A stretch of DNA of 64,000 nt from Nocardioides pini (GTDB taxonomy: Bacteria; Actinomycetota; Actinomycetes; Propionibacteriales; Nocardioidaceae): contig NZ_JAPPUX010000003.1 of NCBI RefSeq assembly GCF_026712185.1, positions 248,001 through 312,000 on the forward strand. Direction: 5' to 3'. The position numbers and the translations under genes were made by a program. The notes beneath the pieces were generated by a model that did no database searches, was not told the origin of the DNA, and worked only from the letters and a program-made list of their open reading frames with translations. Of this stretch, positions 49,721-59,900 are shown piece by piece. How positions within the stretch are numbered: position 1 is the stretch's first letter; each line of letters opens with the position of its first letter.

Positions 49721-52384
49721 ATGGCGGTGCCCGGCACGAAGCTGCGCGTGCCGCTGTCGCGCCGAAAGCTCGTGGACCGCACCCGCCTCACGGACCGGCT
49801 GCCCACCGGCCGCGACGCGATGCCACGGCTCGTGCTGGTGGCGGCGCCGGCCGGGTCGGGGAAGACCACGCTGCTGGGCCAGTGGCTCGCGGCCGGTGAC
49901 GTCCGGTCCGCCTGGCTCTCGCTCGACGCGGCGGACGGTGACCTGCGGCGGTTCCTCACGCACCTCGTCGCGGCCGTCCGGTTGTGCGCGCCCGAGGTGG
50001 GTGCCGAGGCCGCGGCGCTGCTCGCCGACGGGCGGAACGTCCGGGCGGAGGACCTGCTGGCCGGCTTGGTCGACGACCTCGACGCGCTGGCGGGACCCAC
50101 GGTCATCGCGCTCGACGACTACCACGCTGTCGACGGCACCGAGGTGCACGAGGCGGTCTCCTTCCTGCTCGACAACCTGCCGCCGCGGGTGACGGTGGCG
50201 ATGACGACGAGGTCAGACCCGCCGCTGCCCCTGTCGCGGCTCCGGGCCCGTGGTGACCTGCTCGAGGTCCGGGCCGGCGACCTCCGGTTCACCACCGCGG
50301 AGGCGACGACGTTCCTCAACGAGGTCATGGGGCTCGGCCTCGAGCCCCGGCACGTCGCCGCGCTCGAGCAGCGCACCGAGGGGTGGGCCGCCGGGCTGCA
50401 GCTCGCCGCACTGTCGGCCGCCGGCACGGCCGACCCGGACGGCTTCGTCGAGGCGTTCGCGGGCAGCCACCGGTTCGTCCTCGACTACCTCGTCGACGAG
50501 GTGCTCGCCGGCCAGCCCACCGACGTCCGGTCGTTCCTGCTCGACACCTCCGTCCTCGACGACCTCAGCGGGCCAGTGTGCGACGCCGTCACCGGCCGGA
50601 CCGACGGCCAGCAGCTCCTGGAGGCGCTCGAGCGGGCGAACCTCTTCGTGGTCCCGCTCGACGACGAGCGGCAGTGGTGGCGCTACCACCACCTCTTCGC
50701 CGAGGCGCTGCGCGCGCGGCTCGCTGCCGGCGGCGCCGAGCGCGCCGGGCACCTCCACCAGCTCGCGGCGAGCTGGTACGCCGAGCACGACCGCCTCCCC
50801 GACGCCGTCAGGCATGCCCTCGCCGGTGGCGACGTCGACCAGGCCGCCGACCTCGTGGAGCTCGCCGTGCCCGGGATGCGCCAGCGACGAGAGGACCGGG
50901 CGATGCGCGAGTGGCTGCGGGCCCTGCCGGAGGACGTCGTACGACACCGCCCGCTGCTGGCGATGCACCTCGCGTGGGCACGTCTGTCCGAAGGGGACCT
51001 CGACGGGCTCGACCGGTGGCTCGACGCGGCCGAGACCGCCTTGGAGTCGCCGCGGGCGCCGCGGCCGTCGGCCGTTCCGGCTCACGCACGCGAGGAGCGC
51101 GACCGTGACCTGGCGACCTTGCCGGCCATGGTCGAGGTCTACCGGGCCACCGTCGCCCAGGCCCGGGGCGACGTCGGCGGGACGACCGCCCACGCGACCC
51201 GGGCCCGCGACCTCGTCGGGCCCGACGACCACTTCGTGCTCGGGGCATCGTCGGGCTTCCTCGGCCTGGCCGCCTGGGCCGCCGGGGACCTGGCGGGTGC
51301 TTCGGAGACGTTCGGCGAGGCGGCGCGCCACATCCGGGCCGCGGGCAACATCGCTGACGGGCTCGGGATGACGGTCGTGCTGGCCGACATCGCCCGCGGG
51401 CGGGGCCGACCGGACGAGGCCCGACGCCTCCTCGAGCGCGCACTGGCGACGGCCGAGTCGACCCCTGGTCCGCTGTCGACCACCGGCGACCTGCACGTCG
51501 CGCTCGCCGACGTGCTGGTCGAGCACGGCGCGCTCGCCGAGGCCGAGGCACACCTGCACGCGGCAGCCGAGCTGGGCGAGCGGGCGTCCCTGATCGAGAA
51601 CCGGCACCGCCTCCACGTGGCGCGGGCCGCGCTGCTCCGGGCGCGTGGTGACCTCGACGGCGCGGTCACCGCGCTGGACGAGGCGCAGGCGCTCCTGCTG
51701 CCCGGCTACCTCCCGGAGGTGCGGCCCGTCCCGGCGCTGCGGGCCCGGATCCGCATCGTGCAGGGCCGGCTCGACGACGCACGGGAGTGGGCGTCCGCGC
51801 ACGGGGTGGACCTCGAAATGGGGGACCACCTCAGCGAGGTCGACCGGCTCACCCTCGCCCGGCTGCTCGTCGCGGAGGGCGACCGACTCGACGACGTGGT
51901 CGCCGCGACCGAGCGGATCGCGACGGAGGCCGGGGCCGCCGGGCGCGGGGGAAGCGTCGTCGACGCGCACGTCGTACGCGCCCTCGCGCACCGGGCCGAG
52001 GACGACCGCGACGCCGCGCTCGCGGCCCTGGGGGAGGCGCTCGCGCTCGGGGTGCCCCACGGGTGTCGCCGGCTCTACCTCGACGAGGGCGCCGCGATGG
52101 TCGGGCTGCTCGAGGCGCGCGGGGACGAGCTCGCGGCCACAGTGCTCGCGGCGGGTGCGAACGACGAGCCCGCGCCGCGGCCCGCGCAGGCCAACGGGCT
52201 CAGCGAGCGCGAGCTCGCGGTCCTGCGGCTGCTCGCGACCGATCTCAGCGGACCCGAGATCGCGCAGCGGCTCTACGTCTCGCTCAACACCCTCCGCACC
52301 CACACCCGGCACATCTTCGCCAAGCTCGACGTGAACACCCGCCGGGCCGCCGTGCGCAGCGCGACGGAGCGCGGGCTGCTCTGA
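49721..52384 (+). CDS. MalT/LAL-type LuxR-family transcriptional regulator
   Basis: An 887-residue ATP-dependent activator. The N-terminal ATPase has Walker [16 protein letters not shown] near residue 45 and a Walker B-like [12 protein letters not shown], followed by the [18 protein letters not shown] and [11 protein letters not shown] region typical of MalT. TPR-like repeats fill about residues 360-800. The C-terminal LuxR helix-turn-helix reads [20 protein letters not shown] and [18 protein letters not shown]. It probably senses a small ligand or protein partner and activates the membrane-protein operon just downstream (52495-54037). The start is set by the -10 at 49709. Confidence 0.9.
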   Translation: MAVPGTKLRVPLSRRKLVDRTRLTDRLPTGRDAMPRLVLVAAPAGSGKTTLLGQWLAAGDVRSAWLSLDAADGDLRRFLTHLVAAVRLCAPEVGAEAAALLADGRNVRAEDLLAGLVDDLDALAGPTVIALDDYHAVDGTEVHEAVSFLLDNLPPRVTVAMTTRSDPPLPLSRLRARGDLLEVRAGDLRFTTAEATTFLNEVMGLGLEPRHVAALEQRTEGWAAGLQLAALSAAGTADPDGFVEAFAGSHRFVLDYLVDEVLAGQPTDVRSFLLDTSVLDDLSGPVCDAVTGRTDGQQLLEALERANLFVVPLDDERQWWRYHHLFAEALRARLAAGGAERAGHLHQLAASWYAEHDRLPDAVRHALAGGDVDQAADLVELAVPGMRQRREDRAMREWLRALPEDVVRHRPLLAMHLAWARLSEGDLDGLDRWLDAAETALESPRAPRPSAVPAHAREERDRDLATLPAMVEVYRATVAQARGDVGGTTAHATRARDLVGPDDHFVLGASSGFLGLAAWAAGDLAGASETFGEAARHIRAAGNIADGLGMTVVLADIARGRGRPDEARRLLERALATAESTPGPLSTTGDLHVALADVLVEHGALAEAEAHLHAAAELGERASLIENRHRLHVARAALLRARGDLDGAVTALDEAQALLLPGYLPEVRPVPALRARIRIVQGRLDDAREWASAHGVDLEMGDHLSEVDRLTLARLLVAEGDRLDDVVAATERIATEAGAAGRGGSVVDAHVVRALAHRAEDDRDAALAALGEALALGVPHGCRRLYLDEGAAMVGLLEARGDELAATVLAAGANDEPAPRPAQANGLSERELAVLRLLATDLSGPEIAQRLYVSLNTLRTHTRHIFAKLDVNTRRAAVRSATERGLL

Positions 52385-52494
52385 CGCAGATCACCACGCA
52401 GGTCACACGACGATGCGATGTGGGGTCACCACCTTGCTCCCTAGCGTCCTGGACATCGCCGGAGCCTCCGGCCACCACCGTCCAGGAGCCCACC

Positions 52495-53175
52495 ATGACC
52501 ATCACCAGCACCGGACTCACGAAGGCCGCCGGCGTCGCCGCCGCGGCCGCCGGGACCATCTTCATCGCCGTCCAGGTCAACCACCCCGCCGAGGCGGCCT
52601 TCGACACCGAGACGACCGAGTGGGTCGTGCGGTGCTCCGCCAAGGCTGTGATGACGGTGCTCGCCCTCGCGGGGATCACCGGCATGTACCTCCGCCAGCA
52701 CCGGCAAGCCGGCCCGCTCGGCCTCGTCGGCTACCTGGTCTTCACGCTCGGCTACCTGCTGCTGCTCAGCGTCGAGGTCGTCGCCGCCGCCGTCCTCCCG
52801 GCGCTGCTCGACACCGACCCCGGCTACGTGATGGACGTCGTGAGCGCCGCGGCCGGAGGCAAGCCGGACGGTGACATCGGCGGCATCCAGGTCGTCCTCA
52901 ACGTCGCCGGTGCCGGCTACGTCCTCGGCGGCCTGATCTTCGGCATCGCCCTCTTCCGCACCGGCATCCTGCCCCGCTGGGCCGCGGCGTTGCTCGCCGT
53001 CAGCACCGTCAGCACCGCCGCGCTCGCCGTCCTGCCCGAGTCCTTCAACCGCCCGTTCGCCGTCCCCGAGGGCATCGCGCTGATCGCCCTGGGCATCGCC
53101 CTGTGGCGCAACCCCGGTGACGCCGACGCTCGCACCGCCGACCCCGCCGCCGTCCTCGAGCCCGCGGTCCGATGA
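52495..53175 (+). CDS. integral membrane protein
   Basis: A 226-residue protein with about six hydrophobic segments (e.g. GVAAAAAGTIFIAVQV, AVMTVLALAGITGMYL, GYLVFTLGYLLLLSVEVVAA, VAGAGYVLGGLIFGIALF, WAAALLAVSTVSTAALAV, GIALIALGIALW). It is of the type often encoded next to MalT-like regulators in Actinobacteria; no enzyme motif is seen. ATG 52495 follows CCAGGAGCC. First gene of a three-gene coupled operon; the next start overlaps its stop by 4 nt. Confidence 0.75.
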   Translation: MTITSTGLTKAAGVAAAAAGTIFIAVQVNHPAEAAFDTETTEWVVRCSAKAVMTVLALAGITGMYLRQHRQAGPLGLVGYLVFTLGYLLLLSVEVVAAAVLPALLDTDPGYVMDVVSAAAGGKPDGDIGGIQVVLNVAGAGYVLGGLIFGIALFRTGILPRWAAALLAVSTVSTAALAVLPESFNRPFAVPEGIALIALGIALWRNPGDADARTADPAAVLEPAVR

Positions 53176-53831
53176 CCCGCCGCACCGGCTGGGCGCTTCC
53201 CGTCGCGTTGCTCGCCCTGTGTTTCGTGCCCGTGCTGTCGGGAGGCCTCCGGCTGGTGCAGCTGGCCGGGGGGCCGGAGATCATGCCGGCCGACGACCGG
53301 TGGGCGGGCTGGCCCGTGGCGCTGGTCGTGCACATCGTGGGGTCGGCCGTCTTCGCCCTGGCCGGTGCGTTCCAGCTCGTCCCCGGCCTCCGCAGCCGCC
53401 ACCCGCGGTGGCACCGGAGGGCGGGCCGGGTCGTCGCCGTGGCCGGGCTGATGGTCGCCGGGTCGGCGCTGTGGCTCACCCTGTTCCACGACCCGCAGCC
53501 CGGCACCGGCCCGCTGCTCCTCGTCCTGCGGCTCGTCGTCGCGCCGGCGATGGCCGGGTGCCTCGTCGTCGGTGTGGCGGCCGCCCGCCGCCGCGACTTC
53601 TCCGCACACCGCGCCTGGATGATCCGTGCCTACGCGATCGCCGTCGCGGCCGGGACGCAGGTCTTCACGCAGGGCTTCGGCGAGGCCGTCGTCGGCCACG
53701 GCGAGCTCCGCGGCGACCTGCTCAAGGCGGCGGGCTGGGTGATCAACCTGGCCGTCGCCGAGTGGGTCATCCGGCGGCCCGCCCGGCGTCGTACGCCACG
53801 CCCGGTGCCGGTCGAGGTCGGCGCGCCATGA
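53172..53831 (+). CDS. DUF2306-like membrane protein
   Basis: A 219-residue integral membrane protein. Family-like landmarks are VVHIVGSAVFALAGAFQLVP, RSRHPRWHRRAGRVVAVAG and DFSAHRAWMIRAYA, with paired histidines facing the membrane as in haem- or metal-binding helix bundles. About six helices and a basic tail (RRPARRRTPRP). ATG at 53172 overlaps the previous stop (ATGA), and its own stop overlaps the next start. Biochemical role unknown. Confidence 0.75.
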   Translation: MTRRTGWALPVALLALCFVPVLSGGLRLVQLAGGPEIMPADDRWAGWPVALVVHIVGSAVFALAGAFQLVPGLRSRHPRWHRRAGRVVAVAGLMVAGSALWLTLFHDPQPGTGPLLLVLRLVVAPAMAGCLVVGVAAARRRDFSAHRAWMIRAYAIAVAAGTQVFTQGFGEAVVGHGELRGDLLKAAGWVINLAVAEWVIRRPARRRTPRPVPVEVGAP

Positions 53832-54037
53832 CCGCGGCGTACGCCATCCGCGTCGAGGGGCACCTCGACGACCACTGGTCCGACCGGCTCGGGGGCCTGG
53901 CGGTCACGCGCCACGACGACGGCACCACCACCCTGTCCGGTCGGCTCGCCGACCAGTCCCAGCTGTACGGCGTGCTCTCGGGGCTGCGCGACCTCGGCGC
54001 CACGTTGCTCTCGCTCGAGGTCAGTCCAGGGCGCTGA
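53828..54037 (+). CDS. small hypothetical protein
   Basis: A 69-residue soluble protein (begins MTAAYAIRVEGHLDDHWSD) with a predicted beta-alpha-beta pattern and the end LRDLGATLLSLEVS. Similar short proteins occur downstream of DUF2306 genes. The start overlaps the previous stop (ATGA), so it is co-translated. Its 3' end overlaps the convergent DUF2237 gene by 17 nt. Function unknown. Confidence 0.7.
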   Translation: MTAAYAIRVEGHLDDHWSDRLGGLAVTRHDDGTTTLSGRLADQSQLYGVLSGLRDLGATLLSLEVSPGR

Positions 54038-54410
54038 GGTCGGGCGGCACGTCGACGGAGTGCGCCCGCAGCACCTCGAGGGGTACGACGTCGAGCGCGC
54101 GCTCCGAGGTCGCCGACAGCACGACCGGGGCGGCCACCCCGGCGTCGTACGCCTGGAGCCAGCGGACGGCGACCACGCACCACCGGTCACCGGGGACGAG
54201 ACCGGGGAAGTGCCACTCCGGTCGGGGGGCGGCCAGGTCGTTGCCCACCGACGCCTGGTGGGCGAGGAACTCCTCGGTCATCACCGCGCAGACGGCGTGG
54301 AGGCCCACGTCCTGCGGGCCGACGGTGCACGTGCCGTCGCGGTGGAAGCCCGTCAGGGGGTCGGTGCCGCACGGGTCCAGCTCGCCGCCGAGGACGTTGC
54401 GTTCCGTCAT
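54021..54410 (-). CDS. DUF2237 family protein
   Basis: A 129-residue protein with the family pattern MTERNVLGGELDPCGTDPLT, GFHRDGTCTVGPQDVGLHAV, CAVMTEEFLAHQASVGNDL and PGDRWCVVAVRWLQAY. Full length, cytoplasmic, function unknown; conserved cysteines suggest a metal or redox site. It follows a weak AUCUCCCC-complement (GGGGAGA is the reverse strand) and overlaps the convergent small ORF by 17 nt. Confidence 0.87.
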   Translation of the reverse strand: MTERNVLGGELDPCGTDPLTGFHRDGTCTVGPQDVGLHAVCAVMTEEFLAHQASVGNDLAAPRPEWHFPGLVPGDRWCVVAVRWLQAYDAGVAAPVVLSATSERALDVVPLEVLRAHSVDVPPDLSALD

Positions 54411-54480
54411 GGGGAGATCATCGCGCGAGGAGGGCAGAAGGTCCCTTGCCGGGAGGCCGGGAGCGGCGCATGGTGGACGG

Positions 54481-54666
54481 ATGAAGGCTCAGGTGGGCGA
54501 CAACCTGGTCGCCGAAAGCAACAAGGTGGACGCCGCGCCGAGGCGCGGCGAGATCGTCGAGGTGCGCGGCGAGGACGGTGGCCCGCCCTACGTCGTGAGG
54601 TGGAGCGACGGCCACGAGGGACTCGTCTACCCCGGCAGCGACGCGCACGTCGTACCCCACGACTGA
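54481..54666 (+). CDS. DUF1918 family protein
   Basis: A 61-residue protein matching DUF1918, an SH3-like barrel common in Actinobacteria: MKAQVGDNLVAESNKVD, RRGEIVEVRGEDGGPPYVVR and WSDGHEGLVYPGSDAHV. Complete. ATG 54481 lies after GGGAGCGGCGCATGGTGGACGG with a distant GGAGG. Role unknown, possibly nucleic-acid or protein binding. It stands alone between a divergent DUF2237 gene and the terminator at 54667. Confidence 0.88.
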   Translation: MKAQVGDNLVAESNKVDAAPRRGEIVEVRGEDGGPPYVVRWSDGHEGLVYPGSDAHVVPHD

Positions 54667-54699
54667 GGGCCGGCGCCCCCCCGAGGGGAGCGCCGGCCC
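54667..54699. terminator. bidirectional terminator hairpin
   Basis: GGGCCGGCGC (54667-54676) pairs with GCGCCGGCCC (54690-54699), with additional C/G pairing inside the loop. It lies directly after the DUF1918 stop and 16 bp from the end of the convergent MMPL gene, so it can serve both. Confidence 0.75.
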
Positions 54700-54715
54700 G
54701 GGGACGCCGGTCGGG

Positions 54716-56827
54716 CTAGACCCCGACGAGCTCGCGCTCGGGGGTCGGCTCCTCCTCGGCCTCGACCCGGACGGTGGGCAGCAGCCGGTCGAGCCAGCCG
54801 GGGAGCCACCAGTTCCAGTGCCCGAGCAGCGACATCGTGGCCGGCACGAGCACCATCCGGACGAGGGTCGCGTCCAGGACGATCGCGACGGCCATCCCGA
54901 GCCCGAGCTGCTTGACGACCACGTCGCCCTCGGTGGCGAAGCCGAGGAACACGACCACCATGATCGCGGCGGCCGAGGTGATGACCCGGCCGGTCGACGA
55001 GAGGCCGCGGACCACGCTGCCGCGCGGGTCGCCGGTGCGCAGGTAGTCCTCGCGGATCCGCGACAGCAGGAACACCTCGTAGTCCATCGACAGGCCGAAC
55101 AGGATCGCGAACTGCAGGATCGGCATCCAGCTCGAGACGGGCATGGGCTGGTCGACGCCGATCAGCTCCGCCGCCCAGCCCCACTGGAAGACCGCGACCA
55201 GCACGCCGTAGGCGGCGCTGATGGACAGCAGGTTCATCGCCGCGGCCTTGAGGGGCACCAGCACCGAGCGGAACATCAGCGCGAGCAGCAGCACCGAGAC
55301 GCCGACGACGAACGCGATCACCAGCCACAGGCGCTGCTGCAGCATGTCGGAGATGTCGGAGAAGTACGCCGTCCAGCCGGTCACCTCCGCGCTCGCCGGG
55401 AGCGCCGCCCGCAGGTCCTCGACCAGGGCCGGGGTGCGCTCATCCGTCGGCCCGAAGGCGGGCTCGGCCGTGATGATCGAGAGCGCGCCGTCAGGGGTGG
55501 TGACCACCGGTTCGACGCCGGCGATGCGGTCGTCCGCACGCAGCGTCGCCACCGCCTCGTCCGCGGCACCGGTGGCGGAGGTCGGCACCACCACGGTCAG
55601 CGGGCCGTTCGCACCGGGACCGAGCTCGGCGGCGACCAGGTCGTACGCCTGCCGCGTGGTGTTGCCGGCCGGCTGGCTGCTCGCGTCGCCGGGCCACGTG
55701 CGCAGGTCGAGCACGGGCGCAGCGAGCACCAGCAGGGCGCCGAGGCTGACCAGCGCCCAGACCAGCGGCCTGCGTCCGACGCGCGTGGCCCAACGGGCGG
55801 TGAGCGGCTCGCGGGTGCGCACCGGACGGTTGCGGCGGACGGCGCGGGGCAGCAGCCGGCGACCACCCAGCCGGCACAGCGCCGGCACCAGGGTCAGGGC
55901 CGCCCCCGCGACGAACACGACGGCGATCGCGGTGGCGAGGCCGAACGAGTCGTACGTCGACAGCCCGGCGAGGCGCAGGCCCATCAGCGAGACCAGCACG
56001 GTCACCGCGGCGAACACGACCGAGCGGCCCGACGTGGCGACCGCCCGGCCGGCGGCCTCGACGGCGTCGTGCCCGAGGCGGAGGTTCTCCACGTGGCGGG
56101 TCACCATCAGCAGCGCGTAGTCGATGCCCACGCCCAGCCCCACCATGGAGGCGACCATCGGCGCGGAGGTGCTCACCGTCATGGTGGCGGCGAGCAGGGC
56201 GATGCCCGAGCTGCCGACGGCGAGACCGGCGACGGCCGCGCCGATCGGGATCCCGGCGCCGACGGCGGAGCCGAGAGCGATCACGAGGATCAGCAGGGCG
56301 ACCCCCACGCCGACGAGCTCACCGGTCCCGCCGATGGCCTCGCCGGCGGTGTCGGGGACCTCGCCGCCGAGCTCCACCTGCAGGCCGGAGTCGATCGTGG
56401 CGGCGATCGCGCCCTCGAGCGGCTCGATGTTGCCCATCAGGTCGGGGTGCGTGATCGGTTCGGCGTACTGCACGGTGAGGACAGCGGTGTCGCCGTCGTC
56501 GCTGAGCCGGGCCGGACCGACGTCGGCGACGTGCTCGAGGCCGCGCAGGCGCTCGGTCAGCGCGCCGACCTCGGAGGAGGGGAGCGCGTCGCCCTCGCGG
56601 TCGTGGACCACGACGCGGGCGCTGGCGAACCCGCCGACGCCGTGCTCGCGCAGCTGGTCGATGCCCTGCTGGGCACGGGCGCCCGGGACGTCCCAGTCGT
56701 CGCGCAGCGGGGCGCCGAGCGACGAGGCGAGCGCCGCGGCGGTGGCCACGAGCAGGACCCAGGCGCCGATCACCCGCCACGGATGGGCGGCGGACGAGCG
56801 GCCGAGACGGTTGAGGTACGACGACAT
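54716..56827 (-). CDS. MMPL/RND-family membrane transporter
   Basis: A 703-residue exporter with a 12-helix duplicated MMPL fold: one helix at 20-40, an extracytoplasmic loop, five helices, then the repeat. The duplicated GxxxDY proton-relay motif appears as LGVGIDYALLMVTRHVENLR in the first half and LFGLSMDYEVFLLSRIREDY in the second. Relatives move lipids, siderophores or drugs out of the cell; the cargo cannot be read from sequence. ATG 56827 (MSSYLNRLG) is preceded by AGGAGAC; the longer frame upstream is spurious. CAAGT-type repeats lie 53 bp upstream. It ends at a bidirectional terminator. The BTAD regulator gene is directly upstream in the same direction. Confidence 0.9.
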   Translation of the reverse strand: MSSYLNRLGRSSAAHPWRVIGAWVLLVATAAALASSLGAPLRDDWDVPGARAQQGIDQLREHGVGGFASARVVVHDREGDALPSSEVGALTERLRGLEHVADVGPARLSDDGDTAVLTVQYAEPITHPDLMGNIEPLEGAIAATIDSGLQVELGGEVPDTAGEAIGGTGELVGVGVALLILVIALGSAVGAGIPIGAAVAGLAVGSSGIALLAATMTVSTSAPMVASMVGLGVGIDYALLMVTRHVENLRLGHDAVEAAGRAVATSGRSVVFAAVTVLVSLMGLRLAGLSTYDSFGLATAIAVVFVAGAALTLVPALCRLGGRRLLPRAVRRNRPVRTREPLTARWATRVGRRPLVWALVSLGALLVLAAPVLDLRTWPGDASSQPAGNTTRQAYDLVAAELGPGANGPLTVVVPTSATGAADEAVATLRADDRIAGVEPVVTTPDGALSIITAEPAFGPTDERTPALVEDLRAALPASAEVTGWTAYFSDISDMLQQRLWLVIAFVVGVSVLLLALMFRSVLVPLKAAAMNLLSISAAYGVLVAVFQWGWAAELIGVDQPMPVSSWMPILQFAILFGLSMDYEVFLLSRIREDYLRTGDPRGSVVRGLSSTGRVITSAAAIMVVVFLGFATEGDVVVKQLGLGMAVAIVLDATLVRMVLVPATMSLLGHWNWWLPGWLDRLLPTVRVEAEEEPTPERELVGV

Positions 56828-56880
56828 GGTGGTCTCCTGCGGGTGCGGGTCGGGCTGACCCCACGACCCTGCGGCCGCGA

Positions 56881-56907
56881 CCTTCGGGCGCACTTGGACC
56901 TCGCTTG
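56881..56907 (-). promoter_or_regulatory. 11-bp-period direct repeats (SARP-type operator, site 4)
   Basis: On the minus strand the pentamers CAAGC (56907-56903), CAAGT (56896-56892) and a weaker GAAGG (56885-56881) start 11 bp apart, 53 bp before the MMPL start. They lie just after the BTAD gene stop at 56937. Confidence 0.5.
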
Positions 56908-56936
56908 GGTCCTCGACCCAAGAGCGCCCCAACCGC

Positions 56937-59900
56937 TCAGAAGCCGAGCTGCTCGCGGCGCGCGACCAGCCAGTCGGCGTACGCCGTGAAGCCCCACTCC
57001 TCGCCCTGGTGCAGGGCGCGGGCTGCCGCCTCGGCCGCCTCCTGCCGCCGTCCGGTGGCGGCCAGGGCCAGCGCGAGGTAGCCGTCGATCGGGCCCATCA
57101 CGGTCGAGATGCCGCTGATCGCGATCCGACCGCGCAGCGGTGCGAGGCGCGCGGCCATCTGCTCGGACAGGGGTACGTCGCCCGCTACGGCCGCCGCCTC
57201 GGCGACGGCGCACCACGTGGTCGCGCTGCTCCAGTTGTCCACCCGGTGGATGATCGGCGTGACCAGCTGCGCGCGCAGCCGGCCGAGGTCGCCGACGCGG
57301 GCGATGGCGAGGAGCAGGACGTCGGCGGCCATGTCGTTGTCGGCGACCTCCATCGCCGTTGCGATCGGTTCGATGAGCTCACCGATGCGCTCGTCCCACA
57401 GGTGCGACATCAGGTGGATGCCCATGAGGTGCAGTGCCTCGTTGCCCGCGTTCAGCCGCGGTCGCAGGGCGTGGAGCTCGCCCGCCAGCCGACCCACGGT
57501 CGCCTCGTCGCGCCGCAGCGAGGCGAGGCTGAGGTCGATCCACCCCAGCGCCACCTGCGCGTAGGAGTTGCGGCGGCGGGACGCGAGCCGGGCGGTCGCC
57601 GCCGCGGCGTCGACGTACGCTGGCCGGTCGCCCAGCTCCAGCAGGTTGCCGGTCAGCAGGACCGACGCGACGACCTCGGCGTCCGGGTCCGCCGCCTCCC
57701 GAGTGGCGCGCAGCGCCTCCCGCGCCAGCTCGAGCCGGGCGTCGGCGTGGGCCGGGGTCCAGAGGGCCTTCCAGGCGGTCTCCGCCGCCCAGGCCAGCAG
57801 CGCGGGGTCGCCGACCCGGCGGGCCATGGCGACGCCCTCCTCGGCGAGCGCGCGCACCTCGGCGCGGGCAGAGGGCTCGTAGTAGAGGAGCACTGCGAGC
57901 GCCAGCATCACCCGGCACCGCTCCACCGAGTCACCGTGTGGCAGCTCGGCCATCGCCCAGCGCAGGTCCTCGACGGCGTCCTCGGGCACGTCGTTCCACT
58001 GCTGCGGCATCCAGACCGACCCGTCGGACGCGGCCGCTGCTGCCGCGGCGAGCCGGGGCAGGTCGCCCTCGCGACGGGCCAGGGCGATCGCCTCCTCCGC
58101 GCACGGCAGGACCTGGTCCCACTCCGCGTTGGGACGGCAGTCGTGCGCCCGGGTCAGCAGGAGGTCGATCCGCTCCTCGGTCGTGCCGAGGGGGTCGCGA
58201 CGGTGCGCGTCGATCGCCGCGGCGACGAGCTGCTCGGCCTCGACCCACGAGAAGGTACGACGGGCCTGCGCCGCCGCGTCGGCCGCTGCCCGCCAGGCCC
58301 GGCCGACGTGGGTGGGTCCGGCAGCGAGCCAGTGCCGGGCGAGCTCGGCGACGCGCTCCTCGCGGCCGACCGTCCCGCCGGCCGCGGCGTCGTCGGCGAG
58401 GGTGTGGGCCACCTGGGCGTGCAGCCGCGCGAGCCGCGACGGGCTCGCGGTCGTCACGACGGCGTCGCGGGTGAGGGCGTGCGTGAAGGCCACGACGCCG
58501 GCCTCGGGGTCCTCCACCAGCCCCGCCTCGCGTGCCGGGGTCAGCGCGTCGTCGACGTCCTCCGCCGGCTCACCCGCCACCGCCGCCACGAGGTCGAGCG
58601 AGGAGCGCCGGCCCAGGACGGCGGCGAGGAGGAGCAGCTCGCGGGTCCGCTCGGGCAGGTCCTGCAGCCGCCGCACGATGACGTCGCGGACGGTCGCTGG
58701 CAGCGTGGTGCTGTCGCGGGCGTCGAGCCGGGCGAGCTCGACGAGGAAGTAGGGGTTGCCGCCCGAGCGCCGGTGCCAGTCGTCCAGCACCTCGGCGGGT
58801 ACGACGGTGCCCGTCACGGCGTCCACCAGGCTCCGGGCCTCCTGCGGGGTCAGGCCGGAGAGGTCGAGACGGGTCACGTGGTGGCGCGCCAGCTCCTCGC
58901 CGACCTCGGCCAGGTCGCCGGTCGGCTCGGGCAGCCGGCGTCGTGTCACGACCACCGCGAGCCGGTGCCCGGGTGCGGCGCTCGTGACGAGGTGGCGCAG
59001 CACCTTGAGGCTGGCCGTGTCGGCCCAGTGCAGGTCGTCGAGCACCAGCAGGACCGGACCGGACGACGACCGGGAGGTGACCTCGTGCGCCAGCCGCTCC
59101 CGGGCGAGGAACGCCTCGCGCTCGGCGTTGCCGTCGGTGCCGGACGGTGCGCCGGCCAGCAGCTCCGCGACGCGGCTGTCGAGGTCGCCGTCGGAGAGCT
59201 CGCGCAGGGCCTGGCCCCAGGGCCACAGGCTGGGGGCGCCGTCGTCCTGCGAGCACCTGCCGGTCGCCACCCGGAACCCGCGCTCGCGTGCCGCGGCCAT
59301 CACCTGGGAGACCAGCCGCGACTTGCCGATGCCGGGCTCGCCGACGAGGAGGGCGGTCGCCGGCGTGCCGGCCTCGGCGCGGGCCAGCACGTCGAGCAGC
59401 GCGGCCTCCTCGGCCTCGCGGCCGACCGTCGGCCACCCGACGGTCGTCCCGGTCGTCGATGCCCCCGGTGCCGGTGACGGTGCCGGGGTGTCGGCCGCCG
59501 GCGCGGGCGCGGGAGCGGACCCGTTCGCGCTGGCGCGCAGCCAGCGGTGCAGGGCGGGGTCCTGGACGAGCACGGCCTGCTCGAGCTCGCGCAGCTCGTG
59601 CCCCGGGTCGAGGCCGAGCTCGTCGGCGAGGACGGACCGGATCTGCCGCAGCGCGGCGAGGGCCTCGGCCTGCCGGCCGGAACGGGTCAGGGCGAGCGCG
59701 TGCATCGCCCAGACGCGCTCGCGGAGCGGGTACCTCGCCGTCGCCTCCTCAGTCGCGGCCACGACCACGGCATGGTCGCCGAGGGCGAGCAGGCCCAGGA
59801 CCCGCGCCTCCTCGGCGTCGAGCCGGAGCTGGTCGAGGGACGTGCGCTCGAGGACGACCTCGGGCTCGTCGGGGAGGTCGGCGTACGCGTCACCGGTCCA

